Part shown: positions 9,673-19,851 of the stretch, one piece after another
Position numbering within the stretch: position 1 is the first letter of the stretch
Layout: each line of letters opens with the position of its first letter
Assembly: GCA_036924085.1 (NCBI GenBank)
Contig: JAVGWX010000019.1
Span: 20,808,293-20,872,292 of the forward strand
DNA length: 64,000 nucleotides
Direction of reading: 5' to 3'
Origin: Ariolimax columbianus
Taxonomy: Eukaryota; Mollusca; Gastropoda; Stylommatophora; Arionidae
Translations under genes and position numbers: made by a program
Notes under the pieces: generated by a model
The model's input: the letters and a program-made list of their open reading frames with translations, nothing else
What the model was told of the DNA's origin: nothing
Database searches by the model: none

Positions 9673-11448
9673 GAGTAACTTAACTTAACTTAACGTCTTT
9701 ATACTGGTTTAGAAGACCCTGCAGAGTCTGTATACAACCAGTTACATTTACATCACCTTGCTCTAAAATCTATGCGCATCCAGTTTATTCTTAAACGCAT
9801 TAACTGTCCCTGCCTCCACTACCTCCCCTGGCAATGCATTCCAAGCAGACACCACTCTCTGACTAAAAAAATATTTCCTAATATCTAACCTTGACCTCTC
9901 TTTAGTCAGTTTGTAGCTATGCCCTCGTGTTATTGTAGGTGGCTGTATTTTAAAAAACTTGTTATAGTATAATTTATCGATTCCTCTGATCATCTTATAA
10001 ACCTGTATTAAGTCACCACGAATTCTTCTCTCTTCGAGACACTGTAGGCCCGTTTTTCTGAGTCGTTCCTCATAACTGTAATTCTGGAATCCCACTATCA
10101 TCTTTGTCGCTCTTTTTTGTATTCTTTCTAGCATGTTTATGTCCCCTCTATGATAATGACTCCACACCTGTACACAGTACTCCAATCTAGGTCTAACTAA
10201 AGCTTTATACAGTTTGACGATCACTTCCTTGCTCCTATGTTTAATATTTCTTTTTATCATACCTAACATTGCATTTGCCTTTTTCACTGCTACCTTAACT
10301 TGCTCGCTCACCTTTCCTGTATGATCTATTATAACCCCTAGGTCCCTTTCCTTATCTATCTTTCTAATATTGTTTTCTCCCATTCTGTATTTATGTTCCA
10401 TATTGGATCTACCCATGTGGATGACTGTACATTTATCTACATTAAACTCCATTTGCCAGCTTACAGACCATTCTCGAATTTTATCTAAATCCGACATCAA
10501 TATATCCACTTCCGCTTTAGATGAGACACTACTGCATAGTTTTGTGTCATCAGCAAATTTTGCAATCATGGATCTCATATCAATGTCCAAATCATTTATA
10601 TATATCAAGAACAAAATTGGTCCCAAAACCGAGCCCTGTGGCACACCACTTTTCACTTCACTCCACTCAGAGTACTCCTTATTTATGCCCACCCTCTGCC
10701 TTCTTCCTGTTAACCAATTTCCAATCCATTTGGCAACTTCGCCACCTATTCCATGTGATTTTAACTTTCGAAATAATCTTTGATGAGGTACTCTATCAAA
10801 GGCCTTTGCAAAGTCTAGATAAATAACATCCACTGGCTCCCCTTTATCTATGATTTTAGTAACCTCCTCCATGAATTCTAATAGATTTGTTAAGCATGAT
10901 CTATCTCTAGTAAACCCATGCTGACTATTTCTAATTAGATTAAATTTTTCTAAATGCATTACAATGTTTTCTTTGATTATTGACTCTAACAATTTACAGA
11001 CTATGCTCGTTAAACTCACCGGTCTATAATTTGCCGGATCTGATTTTTTGCCTTTTTTGAATAAGGGGATCACTCCTGCATCTTTCCAATCCCGTGGAAC
11101 AATCCCTTTTGTAAGTGATTGAGAACATAATATAGCCAATGGTTTTGCTAGTTGGTTTCTAATTTCATACAGCAATTTTGGGTGAATACCATCTTGACCT
11201 GGACATTTATTCACTTTCAACCCCTCCAATTTTTTAAAAACCATTTCCTCTGTAATACAGATTGATCTTAATCCCGCTGTATCCATGTCTCTTTGAAAAA
11301 TATCTATAGGCTCTGGGATCTCGGAGCAGTCCTCCTTTGTGAAGACTGTGCCAAAGTACTGATTAAGCAGATTAGCAGCCTCCCTATTCTCACTTATTAT
11401 TTTCCCTGTACTGTCTATGAGAGGGCCTACTTTGTCTTTCGTTCATGA
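9673..11448 (-). mobile_element. CR1-like LINE, 5'-truncated, with long open reverse transcriptase
   Basis: The element runs on the minus strand. Its 3' tail is (TTAAG)n-like, seen on the plus strand as ACTTAACTTAACTTAACG at about 9677-9694. Coding similarity extends upstream of the first Met to about 11448, where it stops abruptly. This is consistent with 5' truncation by incomplete reverse transcription. Two shorter copies of the same family lie at 7271-7560 and 54795-55275, all in the same orientation. No convincing target-site duplication was found by eye. Confidence 0.85.
9763..11286 (-). CDS. CR1-like LINE ORF2 fragment: reverse transcriptase
   Basis: This 507-residue open frame is a non-LTR reverse transcriptase that would copy its own RNA at a nicked target. 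N-terminal RT motifs include KCPGQDGIHPKLL (about residues 27-39) and FKKGKKSDPANYRPVSL (about 80-96). The palm motif RVPHQRL and GVPQGSVLGPILFLIYINDL follow. The catalytic box is FADD at residues 244-247, so the common Y of YADD is F. The thumb and C-terminus carry LYKALVRPRLEYCVQVW and RIQKRATKMI. The Met used here is probably not the native start: the frame is open upstream to about 11440 with DKVGPLIDS and NQYFGTVFTKEDC. The endonuclease domain is missing, so the copy cannot be autonomous. Confidence 0.93.
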   Translation of the reverse strand: MDTAGLRSICITEEMVFKKLEGLKVNKCPGQDGIHPKLLYEIRNQLAKPLAILCSQSLTKGIVPRDWKDAGVIPLFKKGKKSDPANYRPVSLTSIVCKLLESIIKENIVMHLEKFNLIRNSQHGFTRDRSCLTNLLEFMEEVTKIIDKGEPVDVIYLDFAKAFDRVPHQRLFRKLKSHGIGGEVAKWIGNWLTGRRQRVGINKEYSEWSEVKSGVPQGSVLGPILFLIYINDLDIDMRSMIAKFADDTKLCSSVSSKAEVDILMSDLDKIREWSVSWQMEFNVDKCTVIHMGRSNMEHKYRMGENNIRKIDKERDLGVIIDHTGKVSEQVKVAVKKANAMLGMIKRNIKHRSKEVIVKLYKALVRPRLEYCVQVWSHYHRGDINMLERIQKRATKMIVGFQNYSYEERLRKTGLQCLEERRIRGDLIQVYKMIRGIDKLYYNKFFKIQPPTITRGHSYKLTKERSRLDIRKYFFSQRVVSAWNALPGEVVEAGTVNAFKNKLDAHRF

Positions 11449-11745
11449 CCTTGCCCCATTACATGAGGTGTTGGGAATGCAAGAGGCCGAAGAATATCAT
11501 CTCTGTAGATAATGTGTGGTAGGTTTTCTTAGACACGAGACAGGGGTGTTTTATAGATCATGTCGTAGCGACTTCGTATCATGATTCAGTTTGTTACACG
11601 GTGGTCTTGCTCCCTAACTATGCCATCTTGGATAGGGCTCGTTGAGCCGTCTCTACACATGAATTTTGTAACGAGTAATATGTGCCACTACTGAAGGGTT
11701 CCATGCCAGATGAAGTCGAGTCCAAGTAAGACGTTCAGCACGACG
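11449..11745. other. Unassigned non-coding stretch
   Basis: No repeat or coding signal was recognised between the LINE 5' break and the next minisatellite. Confidence 0.4.
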
Positions 11746-11749
11746 GACT

Positions 11750-12350
11750 TGTGTTAGGTGAGAGGGTACTGCAGGACGTCTCGAGTGAAGATATGCCTCA
11801 GGAAGAGGTAAGGGCGTACTGCAGGACGTCTTGAGTGAAGATATGCATCAAGGATAGGTGAGGGGGTACTGTAGGACGTCTTGAGTGAAGATATGCATCA
11901 AGGATAGGTGAGAGGGTACGGCAGGACGTCTTGAGTGAAGATATGCCCCAAGAAGAGGTGAGGGGCTACTGCAGGACGTCTTGAGTGAAGATATGCCTCA
12001 AGAAGAGGTGAGGGCGCACTGCAGGACGTCTTGAGTGAAGATATGCATCAAGGATAGGTGAGAGGGTACTGCATGACGTCTTGGGTGAAGATATGCCCCA
12101 AGAAGAGGTGAGGGGCTACTGCAGGACGTCTTGAGTGAAGATATGCCTCAAGAAGAGGTGAGGGCGCACTGCAGGACGTCTTGAGTGAAGATATGCCTCA
12201 AGAAGAGGTGAAGGCGTACTGCAGGACGTCTTGAGTGAAGATATGTCTCAAGAAGAGGTGAGGGCGTACTGCAGGACGTCTTGAGTAAAGATATCCCTCA
12301 AGAAGAGGTGAGGGCGTACTGCAGGACGTCTTGAGTGAAGATATGCCACA
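11750..12350. repeat. 50-bp minisatellite, about 12 copies
   Basis: GCAGGACGTCTTGAGTGAAG recurs every 50 bp with almost no length variation (for example 11771, 11821, 11871, 11921). Two main unit types exist, CCTCAAGAAGAGG and CATCAAGGATAGG, and they alternate irregularly. The 50-bp period is not a multiple of three and no frame stays open. Confidence 0.95.
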
Positions 12351-12429
12351 TGAATGCCCTTGTTAATCGTGTGATCGCTGACAAAGACGTTGCCTGTTGC
12401 TCCCAGTGTTCCGAGTTACTTTCACATCA

Positions 12430-12790
12430 TATAAAGTGACGAGCTAACATCACACTCTATAGTTGCAAGCTCCTTTCACATCCTAACAAATGGTGAACTC
12501 CTTTCACATCCGAACAATTGCAGAGCTCCTTTCACACCCTATAAAGTGATGAATTCCTTTCACACCCTATAAAGTGATGAATTCCTTTCACACCTTAACA
12601 AGTGGAGAGCTCCTTCCACACCCTATAAAGTGATGAATTCCTTTCACACCCTAACAAGTGGAGAGCTCCTTCCACACCCTATAAAGTGATGAATTCCTTT
12701 CACACCCTAACAAGTGGAGAGCTCCTTTCACACCTTATAAAGTGATGATTTCCTTCCACACTCTAACAAGCGACGACCTCCTTTTTAATC
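12430..12790. repeat. 28-bp minisatellite
   Basis: About 12 copies of a unit containing CTCCTTTCACACCCTATAAA. Two subtypes exist: TATAAAGTGATGAATT and TAACAAGTGGAGAGCT. They alternate in part of the array, giving a 56-bp dimer near 12580-12720. Confidence 0.9.
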
Positions 12791-13190
12791 AACCCGTCTT
12801 AGCGCAGCCATCGAGTCTTCCACTGGCTTTTTTTAAATCTCTATAATTCGATCCCGTTCAACATTTCCTCCGTCGCTGATAATATCATTATGCCTTTACA
12901 ATGTGCACACTCCTGCATCTCTCCCTTATTTTGTCGACTTACCCACAAAGCATCCTTCCATTCTTCTGACGTTTCCTCTCGCAGACATAGACCAATATTT
13001 TTTGTCTACACCATTTTTCCGTGTAAGCGTATTGGCCCGAATATAGTACTACCTCGCACATAATTCGACCTTAAAGAGTTAAGGTTGTTCTCCGTGACAA
13101 ATAATTCTTCTCGCCTGTGTCTAGAAGCAAAAACTAAGTTGATTCCTATGTTTGTTAAAGTTGATTGATTCAGAAAATAGCATCCTGGTG
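12791..13190. other. Unassigned non-coding stretch
   Basis: No coding motif or repeat was recognised. Confidence 0.4.
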
Positions 13191-13194
13191 TGTG

Positions 13195-13965
13195 GTCAAG
13201 ATGCAGCCGTGAATGAGCTGATAGCAGCCAGCAGGACAGTGAATGAGCTGATATCAGCCAGCATGACAGTGAATGAGCTGATATCAGCCAGCATGACAGT
13301 GAATGAGCTGACAGCAGTCAGCAGGATAGTGCATACGCTGACAGCAGCACAGTGAATGAGCTGACAGCAGCAGGACAGTGAATGAGCTGACAGCAGCTAG
13401 CAGTATAGTGAATGAGCTGACAGCAGCCAGCAGGATAGTGAATGAGCTGACAGCAGCCAGCAGGATAGTGAATGAGCTGACAGCAGCCAGCAGGATAGTG
13501 AATGAGCTGACAGCAACCAGCAGGATAGTGAATGAGCTGACAGCATCCAGCAGGATAGTGAATGAGCTGACAGCAGCCAGTAGGATAGTGAATGAGCTAA
13601 CAGCATCCAGCAGGATAGTGAATGAGCTGACAGCATCCAGCAGGATAGGGAATGAGCTGACAGCATCCAGCAGGATAGTGAATGAGCTGACAGCAGCCAG
13701 TAGGATAGTGAATGAGCTAACAGCATCCAGCAGGATAGTGAATGAGCTGACAGCATCCAGCAGGATAGTGAATGAGCTGACAGCATCCAGCAGGACAGTG
13801 AATGAGCTGACAACAGTCAGAAGGACAGTGAATGAGCTGCCAGCAGGACAGTCAATGAGCTGACAGCAGCTAGCAGGACAGTGAATGAGATGACAGCAGC
13901 CAACAGTACACTCAATGAGCTGACAGCAGCTAGCAGGACAGTGAATTAGCTGACATCAGCCAGCG
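13195..13965. repeat. 30-bp minisatellite
   Basis: About 25 copies of GTGAATGAGCTGACAGCAGC plus ten bases (CAGCAGGATA or a variant). The period of ten codons keeps a plus frame open as repeated VNELTAASRI, and a minus frame as SAHSLSCWML. Dropped or partial units near 13345 and 13845 break the frame, so length is not being held in frame. A sub-block of TAGGATAG/GCTAACAGC variants near 13580-13610 is duplicated near 13700-13730. Confidence 0.95.
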
Positions 13966-13989
13966 ACTCATAGTTGGCTGCTTGTATCA

Positions 13990-14240
13990 GGGTCAATGAA
14001 CCAGAGCTTACCAGGACCTCATTCTGCCTCACGAGGCGGCTCTGGAAACAGGCGGCTCTGGAAACAGGCGGCTCTGGAAACAGGCGGCAGTAGACACTAG
14101 TGTATTCTTGCTACGGGATAGCGATTGCAGTGGGAATGCGAACCTGGTACGCAAAAATCCAGCTGGAATGGGATGTGTCGAGTCAAAGGCGTAGATATCA
14201 CAGCTTCGCTATAAACTGCGACACAACGTACTTTTCAGAA
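13990..14240 (+). repeat. Diverged dispersed repeat with internal 17-bp triplication
   Basis: This resembles 3768-3960 in several blocks: the GCTCTGGAAACAG head, GCAAAAATCC, and ATATCACAGCTTCGCTATAAA. Within it GGCGGCTCTGGAAACAG is tandemly repeated three times at about 14036-14086. No coding signal is present. Confidence 0.6.
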
Positions 14241-14389
14241 CTCACGCTATTTTCCTTAATTTGCCTTCATCGAAGAACGCCTTCTGCTCTCTTCATGTTC
14301 CACTGGTAAAAATACGATTGCATTGTGTTTCGCTTCACTTTAACTTTTGGTTTTCTCTTTTCAGACTACGCGAGTACACTTTCCAGAAA

Positions 14390-14590
14390 AAAAAAATTCT
14401 GGGAAACCAATTGCACTATTTTCAAGCCAACATAACCACATTTATCAATTCAGCAAAAACATTTTCAGGAAAAACCATTTCACTATTTTCAAACTAACAT
14501 AACCACACTTATCAATTCAGCAAAAACATGTTCAGGAAAAACCATTTCACTATTTTCAAACTAGCACAACCAAACATCAATTAAGCTGTT
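14390..14590. repeat. 67-bp minisatellite, about three copies
   Basis: CAATTCAGCAAAAACA and the following CAGGAAAAACCATTTCACTA recur with 67-bp spacing (CAGCAAAAAC at 14451 and 14518). The leftmost copy is more diverged. Confidence 0.85.
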
Positions 14591-15035
14591 GACATCTAAC
14601 ATCGTGTCATTTGGCCAAATTGTCCCGATACTGACAGACGAAGCGGACGGAAGCGATACGCTGTCTCGAATACAATCTCCTTACCAGATGACCTTTTAGT
14701 AAACTGAAGAATCGAACTGTTTCTGACTCTTCCCTCTGTTGATATTTTAAATCGATAACTAAATACTGCCTGCTTTTTTTTAAAAGAGACATAGCTAAAG
14801 TAAACAAAAATTCTCTTACTTTTGTTTTGTGTTATTGATTTCTGTTTAGTATTTCGTAGACAGTTTATATTATTTGCGTTCATTTATTTTTGTTGTAAAC
14901 ATTTTAGATAACAAAACAGTATAATCTTGTACCATTTAAATATCATACGTATGTCGTAATGTGTGTGATAAATGTGATTACTGTTCGTTAGAAACAAAGG
15001 GAAAAGCGACGTATTTTCTTACGTAATATTTGGAG
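14591..15035. other. AT-rich unassigned stretch
   Basis: Minus-strand open frames of 66 and 95 codons exist here but are K/F/S/N-rich, without domain features. I do not call a gene. Confidence 0.4.
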
Positions 15036-15039
15036 GAAG

Positions 15040-15310
15040 GTGGTTTTAGGTGGAGCTGATCGAGTGATCAAACGGCTTAGATGCCAGTCGTCTGACCAAG
15101 GGGGCACCAGATCAAAACCTCAAAACACCATAATTAAAGCCAACTTCAGGGTAAAATGGGTTGATCAACACCCCGACTTACGAAAAGAAGACAAATACTT
15201 TAATTTAACTAGAGAAGAGCAGGTCATTATCTTCAGACTGAGAACTGGGAAAAATACTCAAGGGTCATCTTTACAACAAAATGATGAATGTCAGAGGTTC
15301 CTCGAGGGAT
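15040..15310 (+). pseudogene. LINE fragment downstream of RNase H
   Basis: The open frame contains FRVKWVDQHPDLRKEDKYFN followed by LTREEQVIIFRLRTGKN. This parallels YYQLNRREQVVVFRLRTGHN in the element at 16607-17305. After RTGKN the similarity degrades and a DEC remnant of the CxC cluster follows. It is a short remnant of a related RNase-H-bearing non-LTR element. Confidence 0.75.
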
Positions 15311-15419
15311 TTATGGATGCGCCGTCCGTTAAGTAATCTCGGGAAAAACTATACAAATATAGGGAAGCTTCTTGAGTATTCTCTGTCTGACATCTCTGAG
15401 AACGCATGCACAAAAGCCT

Positions 15420-16115
15420 CTTGGAACAAACCAATCTATCTTGGGAAGCCCATATAGGAATGTGGTAAAGTACCCTAACGGAATCTTAGGGATACCCTGT
15501 GGGAATCTGGTGAATTCTCCTAACGGAATCTTACGGATGCTTTTGGGGAATCTGGTAAATTTCCCTGACCGGAATCTTGGGAAGCACCGGGGAAATCTTG
15601 GGCATTCCCCTACGGAATATTCGTCGCCTTGAAGGAATTTTGGAATCTGAAGTCTCTGAAGGAATCCCGAGAGTCCCGTAATATATGTTGCAGAATCTCT
15701 GAAGAAATCTATAACGAGGACACCAATTAATCTCATAGACTTCCTAATAGGATATTGGGTGGCCATGAAGTAACATCTGACAAATTCTGAAGGAATCTCG
15801 GATAGTCCTTGAATAAGTCCTGGTCCACCCTGACGAAATCTCGGAGAGTCCTTGAATAAATCCTGGTCCACCCTGATGGAATCTCGGAGAGTCCTTGAAT
15901 GAATCCTGGTCCACCCTGAAGAAATCTCGGAGAGTCCTTGAATAAATCATGGTCCACCCTGAAGGAATCTCGGATAGTCCTTGAATAAATCCTGGTCCAC
16001 CCTGAAGGAGTCTCGGAGAGTCCTTGAATAAATCCTGGTCCACCCTGAAGGAATTTGGTAGAGTCCTTGAATGAATCCTGATCCACCCTGAAGGACTCTC
16101 TGGCAGTCTAAGAAG
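15420..16115. repeat. 43-bp minisatellite with degenerate left flank
   Basis: From about 15775 to 16100 a 43-bp unit repeats about seven times, with GAATCTCGGAGAGTCCTTGA and TCCTGGTCCACCCTGA as its conserved parts. From 15420 to 15770 more diverged GGAATCTTGGGGA-like units form an older flank. Frames on the minus strand stay open for up to 180 codons because 43 bp cycles through frames with few stops. No domain is present. Confidence 0.9.
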
Positions 16116-16119
16116 AAAT

Positions 16120-16500
16120 CACATCAATACCAAAATAGAATATTCATCGACTCTGATGTATTAGGCACTGAATGAATATATTGTCATGAAGGCATCTCCG
16201 CGTGCTTCTAAATTAATCCGGGGATCCTTCAAATAACCTAAACCACGAAGACGTTTCGGGAAGTCGTTGTCAACATCTCTGGGAGCCCATACGTGACCTT
16301 GGGAAGTCACATCACTCAGTTAGTCACACATTGAAGAGGACTGTGATTTTTCGATTACCGACACCTTGATAAGACAATTATATACCTAGTATTACAATTT
16401 GCTCGTTCAATAAAACATCAGTACTCAGGCCACTAGCAATACGGAACGATTTTCACATGTACTCAATTTTTTTAATTTAAACGAGCTACAGTGTTAAGAG
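16120..16500. other. Unassigned non-coding stretch
   Basis: Nothing recognised. Confidence 0.4.
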
Positions 16501-16506
16501 GAGGCT

Positions 16507-16606
16507 GCGTGGCCTAGGAGTGAAACGTCTGTTTCAGAATCCCAACGCATCCGGTTCAAATCATGCTCATGTCCAGTTTGGAAGATATGGTTTTGTTTCG
16601 CTCTTC
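16507..16606 (+). mobile_element. tRNA-derived SINE head, interrupted by a LINE
   Basis: A-box match TGGCCTAGGAG lies at about 16511-16521. B-box match GTTCAAATC lies at about 16553-16561. The tRNA-like head runs into GTCCAGTTTG and is then interrupted at 16607 by the RNase H LINE. The A-box resembles TGGCCTAGTGG in the SINE at 37445-37681. Confidence 0.7.
16596..16606 (+). repeat. Target-site duplication, left copy
   Basis: TTTCGCTCTTC, identical to 17306-17316, brackets the LINE insertion. Confidence 0.85.
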
Positions 16607-17281
16607 AGCAATTTCAGAGCAGAGGCACTGAGGGCTGCAGTAGAAGAAATGGTGACAGGCAAAAAAAATGAAAGCCATATAGTCCTGTTTACAGATGCCC
16701 TGGCCGTAGTCACAGCACTAAAAAGCCAGAAAAATACTGAACTTAATGATTTAAGAGCAGTACTCTGTCAACTATGCCAGCAGTCCGCACCAAAAAGAGT
16801 AGTGATACAGTGGGTTCCATCCCACTGTAACATCCAAGGCAACGAGGAGACAGACAGACTGGCAAAAGAAGGTGCAAGACTACCACAACCAGACCCTAGT
16901 GTGACCTACAAAGAGTCAAAAAGGCTTATTAGAGCTAGATACATGACCAAATGGGAAACCGAACATACTGGCCACACAAAAAACGATGCCTATTACCAGT
17001 TGAACAGAAGAGAGCAGGTCGTTGTCTTCAGACTTCGCACAGGCCACAATAGACTGAGGTACCACCTATTCAATAAATTGAAGATAGGTGGCACTGACGA
17101 ATGCACGTGTGGTACCGGGAAAATTGACGCTGAACATTTGCTGCAAAACTGCCCGACATACGAGGATCAGAGAAAGCACATGTGGCCATCACCAGTGGCA
17201 ACACTAGACAAGCTCTATGGCAGTGTCGACTGCCTCAGGATGAGCGCTGCTTTTTTGGAAAAAATACATGTTGACGTCTGA
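16607..17281 (+). pseudogene. LINE RNase H domain and C-terminal CxC...HLLQNC motif (partial ORF2)
   Basis: An open frame runs from an upstream SINE-derived ATG (16520) to the stop at 17281. Only the part from 16607 is LINE. It shows RNase H hallmarks: the Glu helix RAEALRAAVEEM, FTDALAVVTAL, QWVPSHCNIQGNEETDRLAKEGA with the terminal Asp, then REQVVVFRLRTGHNRLRYHL. A Cys/His cluster ECTCGTGKIDAEHLLQNCP ends the domain. The first catalytic Asp strand and the whole reverse transcriptase are lost by 5' truncation. The roughly 30 N-terminal residues of the open frame come from the SINE and are not part of any native protein. Confidence 0.88.
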
Positions 17282-17305
17282 CAGCGTACGAAGAAGAAGA
17301 AGAAA
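16607..17305 (+). mobile_element. 5'-truncated RNase H LINE with target-site duplication
   Basis: A 699-bp insertion. The coding part spans the RNase H domain and C-terminal Cys/His motif. It is followed by a short 3' UTR (CTGACAGCGTACG) and a (GAA)n tail ending at the right target-site duplication. A second copy lies at 17735-18327 on the opposite strand. The exact duplication and a long open frame indicate a relatively recent insertion. Confidence 0.9.
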
Positions 17306-17316
17306 TTTCGCTCTTC
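17306..17316 (+). repeat. Target-site duplication, right copy
   Basis: TTTCGCTCTTC, matching 16596-16606, immediately after the (GAA)n tail. Confidence 0.85.
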
Positions 17317-17722
17317 CTCGTACGGAATGTAATGACAACCTACCGTACTGAACACTTGCCAAGAAACTTATAACAGCCAAGTAGGTGACTATTGTAAGAA
17401 ACGACGTTCTGTAAAGTACATGCTACCTTTTTTTTTTTTATAGCTGGGATGTTTGGATTCTCCATTGTTTACTGGTTCTTTCAAAGTCACAGACCACCCC
17501 ATTGTGGACGCCTTCCTGTTCATTACATTAAAATCAATAAGTCGCGTCTAAATTAAGGGATCACCCTTTAGAAGTCTCGGAAATTGGAGAGAGGGAAAAA
17601 TGTCCAAATCTGTTTAGCTCTGTCGGAAGGGATTAAGAGACGTTTGATCGACTTGCATTTATAGCCATGTGAATACACGCGTAGTTTGTTGTTCTGGTGA
17701 AAGTGCATAGGGCGATGAAATA
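17317..17722. other. Spacer between the two inverted LINE copies
   Basis: No coding signal. A poly-T run of ten lies at about 17430-17439. Confidence 0.4.
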
Positions 17723-18339
17723 GAATGAGGTATTCTTCTTCTTCTTCTTCGTACGCTGTCAGACGTCAACTTGTATTTGTTCGAAGAAAGCAGAGGTCAT
17801 CCTGAGACTGTCGACACTGCCATAGAGCTTGTCTAGTGTTGCCACTGGTGATGGCCACATGCGCTTTCTCTGGTCCTCGTATGTCGGGCAGTTTTGCAGC
17901 AGATGTCCAGCGGTCATTTTCCCTGTACCACAATTGCATTCGCCAGTGCAACATATATTCAGTTTATTGAATAGGTGGTACCTCAGTCTGTTGTGGCCTG
18001 TGCGGAGTCTGAAGACCACGACCTGCTCTCTTCTGTTCAACTGGTAATAGGCATAATTTTTTGTGTAGCCAGTATGCTCTGTCTCCCATTTGGCCATGCA
18101 TCTGGCCCTAATAAACCTTTTTGACTCTTCGTAGGTCACACTAGAATCTGGTTGTGGTAACCTTGCACCTTCTTTAGCCAGTCTGTCTGCATCCTCGTTG
18201 CCTTGGATGTTACAGTGGGATGGAACCCACTGTACCACTACTATTGTTGGTGTGGACTGCTGGCATAGTTGACAAGAGTACTGCTCTTAAATCATTAAGT
18301 TCAGTATTTTTCTGGCTTGTTGGTGCTGAATGAGGTATT
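17723..18339 (-). mobile_element. 5'-truncated RNase H LINE, minus strand, with target-site duplication
   Basis: GAATGAGGTATT at 17723-17734 is repeated exactly at 18328-18339. Between them lies a 593-bp minus-strand copy of the element at 16607-17305, with the same (GAA)n tail and CGTACGCTGTCAGACGTC 3' end. It is truncated about 100 bp further in than its sister. Both 5' ends differ and the duplicated targets differ, so these are two independent insertions. Confidence 0.9.
17759..18327 (-). pseudogene. LINE RNase H fragment, frameshifted copy
   Basis: The 159-codon frame from 18238 reads QWVPSHCNIQGNEDADRLAK, FRLRTGHNRLRYHLFNKL, and CNCGTGKMTAGHLLQNCP. The upstream portion is shifted by one base relative to the sister copy: an extra T gives GTACTCTTGTC instead of GTACTCTGTC. 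The E/H of the cluster's AEHLL has become AGHLL. It is non-functional. Confidence 0.88.
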
Positions 18340-18765
18340 GAAAATATGGAGTGTGACTTGGCCATTGGTGGACTAAATAACGAGATGCACCCAAGGTAGA
18401 GGGAGATATTGAGGCTAGAATGTTCTGTAGGTTGACGCTTACTTGAGACGTTAAGAGTGGAATTTAGAAAGGATATCGTGTATCAGTATATGTTCTTAAT
18501 CCAACTTGATTAGATCTTCTGCTTCTACTCAGGACGCTCTTGTTTCACAACCGCGGAATACACACTTCAATACCTGTAATCCTGATATTCAAACAGGTGT
18601 GTCTGCTGCCAGGTAGCCGGAACCTATGCGTAGCATGTTCATTTTGCGATTTGTACCATCCTAGCCATAAGATATTCTCATACATTTTACAATATTATAT
18701 CGGACGCTTTCAATCTTGATTTCTTCAAAATCATTCATCAAAGAGCCATTAAATGATACAATATA
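18340..18765. other. Unassigned non-coding stretch
   Basis: Nothing recognised. The last bases grade into the ATACT-rich region. Confidence 0.4.
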
Positions 18766-19142
18766 GCCCTATACTATACTATGCTATGCTATACTAATAA
18801 TATGATATGCACACAATTACTATATACTTTTTCCGTTCATCTTGTTGCAGGTAGAAAAGGTTGTATTACATTTTACAATGAAATATCGGGTCTTCAAAAC
18901 AGTCACAGAATCATGCAATGATGCAATGGAGCCCTATTCTATACTATACTATACTATACTATACTATACTATACTATACTATACTATACTATACTATACT
19001 ATAGTTTACTGAAGTGTACTATACTATATTTTACTAAACTGTACTATATTATACTATTATATACTGTCTATACTATGTTATTCTGTACTACACTGTATTA
19101 TACTATAATTTAGTAAACTATACTATACTATACTACACTATA
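18766..19142. repeat. (TACTA)n pentanucleotide region
   Basis: A perfect core of about 12 ACTAT units lies at about 18943-19003. Degenerate ACTATACT-like sequence extends on both sides, and similar AT-rich repeats resume at 19408-19545 beyond the SINE. Confidence 0.9.
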
Positions 19143-19378
19143 AAGTGGGGGGACCCAGTGGTCTCTAGGTAAGGTTTCGCCTCGGGTGCTGAAGGTCGCG
19201 AATTAGATGGCTCCTGACAGGCTGTGGGTCTACCTCGCTCTAATTTACGCTTCCATCTCTACCAGTCCAAAAAAATAGGCGATCGTATATCCCAGGGGCT
19301 AACATATGCTGGAATTGACCTGGCAAGTCACCAGTATATTTTCACCTTTCAAAAAATATGAAACGAAGGAGGTCAGAC
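19143..19378 (+). mobile_element. SINE-like dispersed repeat within pentanucleotide DNA
   Basis: This aligns by eye with 56795-57022: a head GGTAAGGTTTCGCCTCGGGTGCTG, matched there by GGTAAGGTGTTCGCCTCGAG, and shared 3' blocks CAAGTCACCAGTA, CTCCCCACAACGTCTA and CGACATAAGTGGA. The (TACTA)n array continues on the other side. The B box is degraded. Confidence 0.75.
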
Positions 19379-19545
19379 CTCCCCACAACGTCTAACGACA
19401 TAAGTGGATATACTATACTGTAATATACTGTACTGTACTGTACAATATTATTCTATAATATAATATACTAAACTGGGCTATACTACACTATATTAAACAG
19501 TACTATATTAACCTTTTCTATACTGTTCAATATATTTTACTATAT
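19379..19545. repeat. Degenerate (TACTA)n region, right part
   Basis: TATACTGTAATATACTGTAC and similar AT-rich units continue the array interrupted by the SINE. Confidence 0.7.
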
Positions 19546-19851
19546 CATTTACTATCACTTGTAAGCGACAAGTAAATCGACCCATTTCAACGTAACATAT
19601 TTTGCTTTCTGAACTCCTTTTGTCATAGTTAACTCACCCTAGCATTTTACTGTTACCAGACTACCTGCGAGACAGCAGTGGTTTGAAAACAGAGGCTAAT
19701 TCCCCTAACTAGTCAATTCACAACCGATGGATTGCACCAGCAACGTTTGGTTTTGAGGTCACGAAAAAACTCGCACTTCGTCTCTGCTTATGTTAACAGG
19801 ACTAGTCATATCCCGAGAACACGATCATAATCTATTGCTATAAATGGTTAT
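19546..19851. other. Unassigned non-coding stretch
   Basis: No repeat or coding signal recognised. Confidence 0.4.

Noticed and set aside
11750..12350. Possible CRISPR-like array with 50-bp period
   Set aside because: The whole 50 bp is repeated, with no alternating repeat and spacer.
13378..13863. 161-codon VNELTAASRI repeat frame
   Set aside because: 30-bp minisatellite in frame by arithmetic; partial units break the frame on both sides.
14596..14883. 95-codon minus-strand frame
   Set aside because: AT-rich, Lys/Asn/Phe-biased, no domain features.
16520..17281. 253-codon 'RNase H gene' with its own ATG
   Set aside because: The N-terminal part is SINE sequence, followed by a target-site duplication and a truncated LINE; it is not a host gene.
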